Origin: Cylindrotheca closterium
Taxonomy: Eukaryota > Bacillariophyta > Bacillariophyceae > Bacillariales > Bacillariaceae
Direction of reading: 5' to 3'
Length of the DNA: 60,877 bases
NCBI GenBank assembly: GCA_933822405.4
Contig: CAKOGP040000557.1
Location: 1-60,877 of the forward strand
Under the pieces are notes generated by a model. That model ran no database searches. It saw only the letters and a program-made list of their open reading frames with translations, and had not been told where the DNA came from. Of this stretch, positions 42,101 through 50,870 are shown piece by piece. The position numbers and the translations under genes are program-made. The stretch's first letter is position 1. Every line of letters begins with the position of its first letter.

Positions 42101-43441
42101 ATGCATTGGAGAAGGCAATTTGCATTCAGTCTGCTGGCCAGAAGCATACTCCTTGCTGATTGCCTGGTAAACTTGCAGTCGTGTCAAGTGAGATGTTCAC
42201 CGGCTCTGGAGACCTCGAACACCCAACAAAGATCAGGATTTCGTCCAACCCAAACACGGAAGAATCAACGGGGGCGAAAGCCACGAGGTTATTGGAAAAA
42301 CATCGAAAACATTGAAAAGGAAATTCGGACCCAGTGGATTTCGGTCAATGTAAACATACCTTCTGATCAACCACCTCCCATCCCAAACGAGTCTCTTTTG
42401 AACTATTGGGAGAGGAACGACCTTCGATATGCAATCTATCAATTCGGTGGGAGGGAATTCCTCTCGGCAGAGATGAATGGCGCATTTTTGGTTCCAGGAA
42501 AGTGGAAGGAAGCATCGGAAATTGAGTGGGTCAAGGAATTAATACAAAATGACAAGAATCTCGATCCTGAAATCCCTCCCCTGTCGCCCCAACAAGCGAA
42601 GTTGAAGAAAAGAGAGGACCCAATGGAGGCAACTGAATCGCGACAGAGAAAACGATGGATTCAAAGGAGTGAAAGAAAAAAGAAGGGTTTCTGGCGTTCT
42701 GAGGAAGTCGTGATCGACGAATTGTAAGTGTTGGAATCTATTCAGTTTACTTTCTTGGTCTGTGAAGTGTACAGTGTATCTAATGTATCCTTCAGATACA
42801 AGTACTTGAGCAATCGTCGCGATACTCGTGACCTTCCAGCTGTATGGATGCCTCGGGGGAACGAGTTGAATGATGCTGGACGAAATGACCTTCACCAGGC
42901 AATAGCTCGTTTTGGAGGGCCAAAAGCAATCTGCAAGAAAGCTGGCTTAATACCATCAAGAGAATGGCATTACATGGAAGGCCTTCACGAGCTGATGATT
43001 GAACTGAGAGCCTATTGCGACGAATTTTTTGATGGAGACTACTCCATATTCCCTACCGTGTCCGGACTCGATGAACAAGGATATGGGAGACTGAAGAGTC
43101 TCATAGGATACTTTGGAGGACAAAGGTTTGTCGCCAAGAGGCTTGGAATGATGCATGTGTCGTCAGCGCAAGATGGCACCAACAATCCAACCGATAGGAT
43201 AAGCTATGGAAAATTCGATTTAGAGTTTGGAATTCAGCTGTTTGAGTTTGTAAGGCAAGAGAACATGAAAAAAAGCCCTCCATTGCAATTTCCAATAATT
43301 GCTATGCCCACCTTTCGAGATATTTTAAGAAGTGACGACGACGAAGCTTTAAAGCTTGACTCGAAGATCGGTAAATATGGCGGCTATGAGAATGTTGCAA
43401 GGCGAATGGGGCTTGCCTTCGCCCCCAGTAATCCGCAATGA
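42101..43441 (+). CDS. Protein with four FGG-type repeats, possible organelle factor
   Basis: 422 residues in two exons, 42101-42723 and 42796-43441 (72-nt intron). Four copies of a motif of about 25 residues are visible, with an aliphatic residue, I, two residues, F/Y-GG, then V/I-A-LG/AGL: LRYAIYQFGGREFL (about 108), LHQAIARFGGPKAICKKAGL (about 240), LKSLIGYFGGQRFVAKRLGM (about 303) and LDSKIGKYGGYENVARRMGL (about 397). A GYWKNIENIEKEI segment precedes the first. I believe such repeats occur in plant and algal organelle proteins, but I cannot name the family. The N-terminus is hydrophobic in part (FAFSLLARSILLADCLV), so organelle import or secretion is possible. Confidence 0.82.
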
Positions 43442-43468
43442 GCTGATAGATGTGGAGTTCAAGCTTTC

Positions 43469-44230
43469 TCATCTAGTGATCTTGAATGCAGGGAACAAAA
43501 AATCCTGATCATCAAGAACAGACGGCGGGCTAAGAACCATAGGGCTTCTGATTTGCCTAGCACTTTCCTCCTCGTTGATTGGTAACCTTGGGCAATGAAC
43601 ATCGAAGTTCGGCTTCTCGCGGCCATACGAAAGTCCTTGGATTGTTATGTTTTCCAGAGTAATTGCTTGTTGAGATCCTATTCCAAGGTGGCACCATAGC
43701 TGGTATACTTCAACTGGTTTTGGCGAGAAGGATAATGTCGTTGTGGTTTTGTAAAACCTTACGACAGATGATTTCGCGACTATTGCATCGCAGTCAAAAG
43801 GAAGCGTCGATGCTGCAGCTGCACACTCCAATGGGCTTGGAAGTTGCGGTTTGGGATGAGAAACAATATATAATTGAGCTTGTTGCTCCGTCCAGCCTTC
43901 ATCCACCCAGTCGCATTGCAGAGATATTGAATGATATCGATCTGACAGTGAGTTTGGTACAACGACCCCAAAACACCTTTTTGTTACTCGTTCAGAACCA
44001 CTACGAAAGCATCTGCTAATTGAAAACTCTTGATTAGCGGGCCACACTGTCATAGCAAGTGAGATATCAGAGCGGACTAGTCTGGATGCTGATAGCAAAC
44101 GCGTAATGTCAAGCGTCGAAAGATAGGATATAATCCTCTCTTTGACCTCAAGCGAAATCTGTTCTATTCCAATCCCTCCGTTCGTACTTTCTTCAACCAC
44201 ACGCCCGGACATCTCGATGCCTACAGCCAT
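43469..44230 (-). CDS. F-box-like protein, hypothetical
   Basis: Single-exon protein of 253 residues, started here at the ATG at 44230. An F-box-like helix set occupies residues 22-55 (LEVKERIISYLSTLDITRLL, then SASRLVRSDI). This would make it a substrate adaptor for an SCF ubiquitin ligase, but the match is weak. The remainder seems beta-rich and has no recognised repeat. The gene is convergent with the FGG-repeat gene, 27 bp between stops. Confidence 0.65.
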   Translation of the reverse strand: MAVGIEMSGRVVEESTNGGIGIEQISLEVKERIISYLSTLDITRLLSASRLVRSDISLAMTVWPANQEFSISRCFRSGSERVTKRCFGVVVPNSLSDRYHSISLQCDWVDEGWTEQQAQLYIVSHPKPQLPSPLECAAAASTLPFDCDAIVAKSSVVRFYKTTTTLSFSPKPVEVYQLWCHLGIGSQQAITLENITIQGLSYGREKPNFDVHCPRLPINEEESARQIRSPMVLSPPSVLDDQDFLFPAFKITR

Positions 44231-44436
44231 CTCCAAGAAAATAGTGAACAGTTACAACAAGAATTGATGTTGGCACGTCTCATCAAACGTACCAGGTACA
44301 CGTTCACCTACTGTGATAGTATTTTTCTGCATGTCTCAAGGGGAACAAAATAGACTCCAGACATGACAGGCGATGCGATGATTGATTGATACATTCGATT
44401 CTTTACCCGTTATTGGGTACAACAATGGTTTAGTTA

Positions 44437-44528
44437 CTGGTACCGGTACACGTGATTGATTCCAGAGTGGTACCTGGTACTCGTAAGTACGTGTACCTGG
44501 TACCAGTACCTGCTGGTACAGTACGTAA
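44437..44528. repeat. Cluster of GTAC/GGTACC palindromes
   Basis: At least eight GTAC tetramers occur within about 90 bp, several as GGTACC or GTACCAGTACC, so that neighbouring copies could fold or cross-pair. The cluster runs straight up to the gap of unknown bases and probably caused it. Confidence 0.85.
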
Positions 44529-44544
44529 TGTAATGGGCAAAAAA

Positions 44545-44554
44545 NNNNNNNNNN
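44545..44554. other. Assembly gap (10 N)
   Basis: Ten unknown bases. The round number suggests a placeholder, so the true missing length may differ. The flanks are an A run on the left and ACGTACGT-type sequence on the right. Confidence 0.98.
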
Positions 44555-44936
44555 ACGTACGTTTTGGTTAGTGAGATTCAATATCTATCGTACCCCCGTA
44601 CCGTACAACCTATTGGACTATCAAACACTGTGGGAAAAAATATGCAATACAGTATTAATAATGATCATTACTATCATAAGAAAGTGTTCGTACATAAGGT
44701 TTACTTAGAATGTTCAAGGCTCCCATGTGTCACAGAACAAAGCAGCATTACCCCACATTTCTTCATCATTCATTCGTCAGTCAAAGTCCGTCCATCCACC
44801 TCACACAACTACCTGACGCCTGACGCATGAGAAAATTGAAACAACAGTTCTGTGCATTTTTCACCGTCCCGAATATTTTTTGCAATGCAACACTGTCTAG
44901 GTCAACTTCTTCTTCCATCATGGTTTACAAAGGACC

Positions 44937-46316
44937 ATGATGACTCAATGGCAAGGTGTAAAGACGTTGTCACTAGTGCTGTTCGCTTCAATTCTACATG
45001 TATGTTCGTCCTATCTTCACGAGCAATCGTTCAATTCTCAACGATTCACGCTTGAAGATGTGTTGCCTCCCCTCGTTCCTCTGGCTACAGATGGATCAAG
45101 CATGTATTCATACGGGGAGAACTCCAACCATTGCACTAGTGTCCCAGTAGTATACACGAACGACCCCTCATCGATCTCATTGTGGCTATCAGAAAATGTC
45201 CCTGATGGAAAGATTGGAATCATTGGCTTTGACACAGAGGTGAGGAAGTCATTGGCATTGCTATTGTTTTGTTTCGGACCAGTTTCGAGGGCTATGAGGA
45301 TTGCTGATTAACCAGACTCTGAATATTTTTACGATGTCGAAAATACACAATCACAACTACTTTCCCGCAAGGGGGACTACTGAGCTCGCAAAAGCCAGAA
45401 TCGATGCGATGATGTTCAACCAGCTACACTGAAAGGGGCTTAGTCTCCCCGCTTTTTCTTTGTTGAAACAACCTGACTTGCATTTAGGGCAAGCATGAGC
45501 ATCTTTTCTATTCAAAGCGAGCGATGGGGCATCCTTCAAATCTGTCGTTTGCCGTCACTTCGTGTCACTCACAATCATTTCTTTCAGTCTCTTCCCAGAT
45601 ATTACAGGCGATGTAGAAAAAAGAAGCCTTTTGAAAATACGGCAACAGTTCAGCTTGCAACATCCAGCTCATGTCTAGTTGTTCATCTGGTCCGTGATAA
45701 CTTTGGATCTCCTAGTTCTGGCTGTGCTGAACTCCTCCAAAGAATAATCGCTGACCCCAAATACATCAAAGCCGGTTGTGCAATCGACGAAGATCTGATG
45801 GATCTTCACAGCCTATGGGGTGGACTGGATGCGAAGTCACGATTGGATCTTAGCACTACTACGGGTTGTGATCATTCAAATCGGGTTGGCCTCAAAGCTC
45901 TGGCTGCAAGAACACTAAGTGTTGATCTCCCAAAGGTGAAAAGGATCACTTTATCAGATTGGACGAAGGTTCCTCTGACGAAAGGCCAGATAATATACAG
46001 CGCCAGGGATGCTTGGGCAGGCGCTGCAATTGCCGAGCAACTTGCGAAGAATGACCCAGATGTATTTAGTCCAGAGTCACTGATGGAATTGTTACGTTTT
46101 GAATTGCCGATTGCAGAGCTTGGAGAGCGTAAACGAAGACGAGACGAGGCAAAGCAGGAATTACGGAAAATTCTGAAACCCTACAAACGAGATCGCCGAC
46201 GACATCTTCCAAAGCATTTGAAGCGAGAAGTAGCTCGATTACGGCGCATTATCAAAAACAGAGTAGTGGAGTCGACCTGTTTGGTGAATGATGATGTTGA
46301 CTGTGACATGGCGTAG
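44937..46316 (+). CDS. DEDDy 3'-5' exonuclease (RNase D/WRN-exo type)
   Basis: 343 residues in two exons, 44937-45239 and 45588-46316. The intron is 348 nt, about five times the usual length here. I chose GTGAGG and TTTCAG because they keep phase 0 and join GFDTE to a segment leading to TATVQLATSSSCLVV, as in WRN-type exonucleases. Catalytic residues are visible: DTE (motif I), AGCAIDEDLMDLHSLWG (motif II Asp) and YSARDAWAG (motif III, Tyr-x3-Asp). The N-terminus (TLSLVLFASILHVCSS) looks like a signal peptide, so the enzyme may be secretory- or organelle-routed. The C-terminus is very basic, suited to nucleic-acid binding. Confidence 0.83.
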
Positions 46317-46542
46317 AGCAGAAGTATATTTATCTGCAGCACTATCAAATCGTTACAATCCAACGAGTCAGTCTTTGATCGCAAGATGAATGGAATAGAA
46401 TATTCAAAAATATACTATTATTTCAAATATTAATAAAATAAAAAATAACTTGCATTTCGAACCATAGTCCTACCCCTTCAATCATCGATTGGCATTGACG
46501 GAAAGGACGGATTGCACGAATTGGTGTCGATCACTTGCCAAA

Positions 46543-48306
46543 ATGGGAATCGCTGGCTTCTTGGCCAAGGTCTTGGAAACAGCTGGGCGCCCAGTTGACG
46601 TAAGGGACTATGCCCAAGGAAAAGTTCGAAGTCACAAACGCAGCAGGCGACGTAAATTTCGAATCGGTGTTGACCTGACCTCTTCAATATATAAAGCCGC
46701 ATTTGGGTTTGGTGACATGCTTGGCGACGAACGGCACCTTACAAATTTCGGTAGAGCAGAACTTCTGGAAGAGCAGCAGCAAAACATGGTTGCAAAGAAC
46801 GACAAGAAAGTCGATGAATACATTGCTCGATGTGCTGAATTTGTCATGAAGCGACTGGAAATGCTGCGAAAAGATAGTGATTGTGATATTCTGGTTGTTT
46901 TCGACGGCGAAACTCCTCCTATAAAAGCAAAAGAAGCAGCTCGGCGTCGAGACATTCGGCGAGAGCATACTCGTCAACGAGATGCACCCCTCGATCCTGA
47001 CCAGAGTGATTTTCGAGCTGCAGAGGAAGTCCGAGTAAAAGCCAATCGTCGAGCTGGAGCTGGAAAACACTTTGGTTCGATTGTTTGTGGTCTTATCGAA
47101 AGTCTGAAGGAAGCAAATATTGCTTATTTGTTTGCACCTTATGAAGCTGACGGTCAGTTAACATATCTGTCCAAATTGGGCTTCATAGACTTGATCGTTT
47201 CGGAGGATTCCGATCTCATTGCACACGGAGCAAAAGCTATCATTTACAACTATATCAGCGGTAATGGATTTCCAGATGAAGGAAAATTGCTGCAATTCGA
47301 AGACTTGGGAGAAGTGCCAGGTAAATTCGACCTTTCAGATTTCTCCCCTGTCATGATGGCTATTCTCTTTGTTTCCGTCGGTTGTGACTATATTGGAAAG
47401 CTCAAGGGAATTGGGCTGGGAACAGCTTCAAAAATAGTGCGAGAAGCATTTTTGGGGGGATCAGTTTCTCCCTTGGCAACAATAGTTGCTCAGCTTTGCG
47501 AGAGGTCTTGGGAGCGAGACTTGAGCGAGGACAAAATGCGGGACTACGAACGTCGTTTCGTAGCAGCTGTTTTCACGTATCAGCATCCCATCGTTTTCGA
47601 TCCTGTGCAAGGAAAGGCTCTGATCCAAGGAGAAAGTGAGATGGTAACCCAGACCGAATTGACAAAGCATGAAGGATACGCGAGATTATGCAGGGATCAA
47701 GACCAAAGAAGCCAAGTAATTGGGATCGTCAAAGAGCCGGAAGCCGCGCGGATTGCGGCAGTCACACCGTATGTGCGAAAGGCAGCAGGACCTACAAAAC
47801 GCAACGGCGAAGAGAAAACAGCGAATTCTCCTCCTGGAGAGGGCCCCACAAACCTCAAAGTCCACAATTACAAAAGGCACGATCAAGCAGCTTCAAGTAC
47901 TGGCAAGCCTAGTCGTTCTATTGGTCATTCGCAAATGCTGTTGGATTCTGAAATTTTTTGCAGTCATTCGCAAGAAATTGGCCTGCTTACTGCACAATCA
48001 CAATCACCGCCACCAACTAGTGGATCGGAAAGAGTAGAAGCTGGCGACTCTCAAACTTTTGTGGAGTCGTCCCGATATGAAACACAGTTGAACTCTGAAC
48101 AAAGTCAACAAGAACCCGAGTTTGATTCGACCTCGAAGAAAGACTCTAATTCTCTTGATGAAATCGGATCTGTTGAGCAACGAAACCAAACTTTACAGCT
48201 TGGAAGCCCAAACCTTCTCTATTCATCCTCACCAGAAAAATCCCAGACGCAAAGAAGCGAACAGTCTTCCGTTGTCGCAACGCTTAGTCCCAATCTACTG
48301 AATTGA
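46543..48306 (+). CDS. EXO1: Exonuclease 1 (XPG/FEN1 superfamily)
   Basis: 5'-3' exonuclease and flap nuclease of mismatch repair and double-strand-break resection. Single exon, 587 residues. The ATG at 46543 is chosen because family members need Met-Gly-Ile at the very N-terminus (MGIAGFLAKVLETAG). The N domain has GVDLTSSIYKA and VVFDGETPP. The I domain has APYEADGQLTYLSKLG, SEDSDLIAHGA and VGCDYIGKLKGIGLGTA, with the EAD-Q pattern of EXO1 rather than FEN1. The last 200 residues are disordered, Ser/Gln-rich and SQ-rich, as expected for regulation by checkpoint kinases. Confidence 0.92.
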   Translation: MGIAGFLAKVLETAGRPVDVRDYAQGKVRSHKRSRRRKFRIGVDLTSSIYKAAFGFGDMLGDERHLTNFGRAELLEEQQQNMVAKNDKKVDEYIARCAEFVMKRLEMLRKDSDCDILVVFDGETPPIKAKEAARRRDIRREHTRQRDAPLDPDQSDFRAAEEVRVKANRRAGAGKHFGSIVCGLIESLKEANIAYLFAPYEADGQLTYLSKLGFIDLIVSEDSDLIAHGAKAIIYNYISGNGFPDEGKLLQFEDLGEVPGKFDLSDFSPVMMAILFVSVGCDYIGKLKGIGLGTASKIVREAFLGGSVSPLATIVAQLCERSWERDLSEDKMRDYERRFVAAVFTYQHPIVFDPVQGKALIQGESEMVTQTELTKHEGYARLCRDQDQRSQVIGIVKEPEAARIAAVTPYVRKAAGPTKRNGEEKTANSPPGEGPTNLKVHNYKRHDQAASSTGKPSRSIGHSQMLLDSEIFCSHSQEIGLLTAQSQSPPPTSGSERVEAGDSQTFVESSRYETQLNSEQSQQEPEFDSTSKKDSNSLDEIGSVEQRNQTLQLGSPNLLYSSSPEKSQTQRSEQSSVVATLSPNLLN

Positions 48307-48435
48307 AACCATTAGTGTACGGAGACGACTATTCAACTTTTGAACAGCGAATGGTTGTACGTAGGCTGCTTGGAACTACTGCGTTTTATGAGTGCACGAT
48401 GTAAGTGAAGATTTTTTGCATTTGATTTTATAATC

Positions 48436-48924
48436 TTAAACAAGATCACTGAATGGAAGAGGTTGAATGGTGGTAAGGACGCCGTCTTCTCCGGCAGCCT
48501 TGAGGAAGTATCCTTCCTTAGGCTGCTTTGGTTGACGCTTTAGGTTGATCTTGACCCCAGTCTTGGCCGCCTCGGCCTTAGCTGCTTCGTTATCCTTCTT
48601 GCGTTGCAAAATTTCCTTTTGGCACTTTGACTTTCTGACGTGCTCAATGCGAATATGAATGCGCTTTTCAATAATTCTTCCGTTGACAAGCTTGTTAACA
48701 CGGACTCCGACAGCACTCTTTGTGACGTTGAAGACGATTCCAGTTCGGCCATGGTATCCCTTATGGGGCATACCCTTGTGGATGGAAGGATCGGCGAAAA
48801 TATCGACATAGTCTCCAACCTTGACGCTCATCAAGTATTGCGAAAGGTGGATGGGTCCATGTTGCCTGAACTTCTTGGCAAACATGTGGCGCGTACGCGC
48901 TCTTGTTCCAAATGAGTGCGGCAT
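48436..48924 (-). CDS. RPL21: 60S ribosomal protein eL21
   Basis: 162 residues in one coding exon, very close to the family length of about 160. It opens [19 protein letters not shown], then [32 protein letters not shown] and [20 protein letters not shown], all typical of eL21. It ends with a basic helix and a Pro/Lys-rich tail. It lies convergent to EXO1 and starts 581 bp from the next gene. Confidence 0.96.
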   Translation of the reverse strand: MPHSFGTRARTRHMFAKKFRQHGPIHLSQYLMSVKVGDYVDIFADPSIHKGMPHKGYHGRTGIVFNVTKSAVGVRVNKLVNGRIIEKRIHIRIEHVRKSKCQKEILQRKKDNEAAKAEAAKTGVKINLKRQPKQPKEGYFLKAAGEDGVLTTIQPLPFSDLV

Positions 48925-49505
48925 CTTTCAAATACTACAGCTGAAAAACAAAGAATTAAAGTCAGATACTGATTTATACAATACAACATTCGCAGTAATG
49001 AGAGGAATGGCATTTGCCACGAGCAGTCCTGATTTCCAGTTCTTCACGGTAGTTTAGATGGGCATTCATGGTGACGAAATCCAAAAATGATCAGAGGTAA
49101 CCGAATTTGGTTTCTTCATCAATACCACCATACCACAAAACTATTATTCCACAACAACTATCAACTTCATTCGATCAACACCAAGATTGTATTCTCCATT
49201 TCCTTTCTACATTGCATACCAAACGAGCAAACACACCTTCAGCAATCGTTGCGAATGTCGGGGCGGTAAGTTGTCTTCGTCGACCAAAATACTGTGGTCT
49301 GTCTATCTGTCAGACTTTAGTAGGTGGTAAAGATGAAAAGAAACCCGGATCTATATAGACACTTGCCGGTGGTGTGCGAGCCGGGCCAGCATCCGAAACG
49401 TACGGTACACAAATCCGAACATCGACAAACCAAACCAGAACCCCAAAACCCCCAAAGGTCAACGTCTGCTTGTACTGCTGTCTCATAATTTCGACTCACG
49501 CCATA
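48925..49505. promoter_or_regulatory. Divergent promoter region, eL21 and prolyl hydroxylase genes
   Basis: This is one of the longest gene-free stretches in the window (581 bp). It must hold the promoter of eL21, a gene expected to be strongly expressed, and that of the hydroxylase. A TATATA-like element is at 49352-49357, about 150 bp upstream of the hydroxylase ATG. Short open frames exist but lack support. Confidence 0.5.
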
Positions 49506-50759
49506 ATGTTGCATAAAATATTCACCCTCTTGACCATTGTAGCTTCAGCTACTAGTGAGAACTATAACGTGGATTGCTCATGGCCAATACATTCTAAGAA
49601 TTTGACCTGTGGCAACTTGTTGGGCGATCGCCAAGCAGTTCATGAAGAATACATGGAAGGCTGTAGGCAAAAATGGGGTAGTAAGGGGGCTCTGCGATGT
49701 GACTCAAACGAAGAGGATCGATTAGAGATGAGCCGTCGCCAGCCTCAGAGCATGGTCAACTACACTGAAACTGGATTCAAGAAAATCAAGGCCCCTGAAA
49801 AGTTGTGGAGCCTTCTCAAGAACTACTGGGATGCTAATAAGAACGACAAGCATAAAGAGGAGTGGGGAATCGGTAATGTCTACACGAACAACTGGGCTGC
49901 TCCCACATATATGGTCAGCGTTGAAGACAAAGGTCTTCGGGGCGGAGGCAGGTTTATGAAAAACAGAATCTGGGAGGCTGCGAGACCAACCATTGAGGAA
50001 TGGACTGGGATGAAACTCCAGGCAACATCTCTTTATGGTATTCGTGTTTACACGGAGGGTGCCATCTTGGCGCCTCATGTTGATCGTCTGCCTCTCGTCT
50101 CGTCGTGCATCATCAATATCGCTCAAGATGTTGAGGAAGATTGGATTCTAGAGGTATATGATAGGAACGATAGAGCTGTTAATGTCACAATGGAACCAGG
50201 TGACATGGTTCTATACGAAAGTGGTAGTTTGGTTCATGGTCGCCCTTTCCCTCTGAAAGGAAACTTCTACGCAAATGTGTTTATTCATTTCGAACCAACT
50301 GGAGAGCACCTGCACGACTCTGAGTGGGATACACAGGATGACTTCTTTCCACCATACATTGTGCCTGACTCTCCTGAGATTAAGAACTGGGCACGTCGGA
50401 ATCCAAGTGGATGGAAAAAACAGGCACCTTCTGCAGCTGGGCTTTCTCGTCCAAAGGGACACGTTGCAGCGGCTAACGGTGACCTCCAAGACATTGGACG
50501 ACTTGCGAGGGAAGATAAACATCTTCTCCACAAGAAAGATGAAAATGGATGGCAACCCATTCACGAAGCCGCACGAGCTGGAAATTTGGATGTTGTAAAG
50601 CTTCTCGTCGAAAAACATGGAGCAGACATCAACTCCGTCACAAATTTTGGTGACGGTAGCTCTGTGTACAACGTTGCTGTCCAAGCCTTCTCGCCTGATC
50701 ATCCCGTGGCCATGTACCTGAGCTCGAAAGGAGCTGTGAACATTGGACCAGAGCTGTAA
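49506..50759 (+). CDS. Secreted prolyl 4-hydroxylase-like 2OG oxygenase with ankyrin repeats
   Basis: Single-exon, 417 residues. A signal peptide (MLHKIFTLLTIVASATS) predicts entry to the ER. The 2-oxoglutarate/Fe(II) oxygenase core shows the iron-binding HxD in APHVDRLPLVSSC and the distal His in SLVHGRPFPLKGNFYANVF, where the Lys may hold 2-oxoglutarate. It should hydroxylate prolines of secreted or cell-wall proteins. The C-terminal 90 residues form ankyrin repeats (NGWQPIHEAARAGNLDVVKL), an unusual addition that would sit in the ER lumen with the catalytic domain. No KDEL-type tail is seen. Confidence 0.87.
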   Translation: MLHKIFTLLTIVASATSENYNVDCSWPIHSKNLTCGNLLGDRQAVHEEYMEGCRQKWGSKGALRCDSNEEDRLEMSRRQPQSMVNYTETGFKKIKAPEKLWSLLKNYWDANKNDKHKEEWGIGNVYTNNWAAPTYMVSVEDKGLRGGGRFMKNRIWEAARPTIEEWTGMKLQATSLYGIRVYTEGAILAPHVDRLPLVSSCIINIAQDVEEDWILEVYDRNDRAVNVTMEPGDMVLYESGSLVHGRPFPLKGNFYANVFIHFEPTGEHLHDSEWDTQDDFFPPYIVPDSPEIKNWARRNPSGWKKQAPSAAGLSRPKGHVAAANGDLQDIGRLAREDKHLLHKKDENGWQPIHEAARAGNLDVVKLLVEKHGADINSVTNFGDGSSVYNVAVQAFSPDHPVAMYLSSKGAVNIGPEL

Positions 50760-50870
50760 ATTCAAACTCAAGTAATTTTTTAATTGTAAGCTAGATGAGA
50801 AAATAAAAATTAGAGTCGTGGCGTGATAGTTATTAGATGTATCTGCCACGTGAGGGATTGCATTATTCCA

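Larger units (their letters stand above)
44231..44936. other. GTAC-rich intergenic region with assembly gap
   Basis: This 706-bp stretch has no supported gene. From about 44285 to 44530 it is crowded with GGTACC, GTACCAGTACC and related overlapping palindromes. The assembly gap lies directly beyond. The last 300 bp should include the promoter of the exonuclease gene. Confidence 0.6.
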
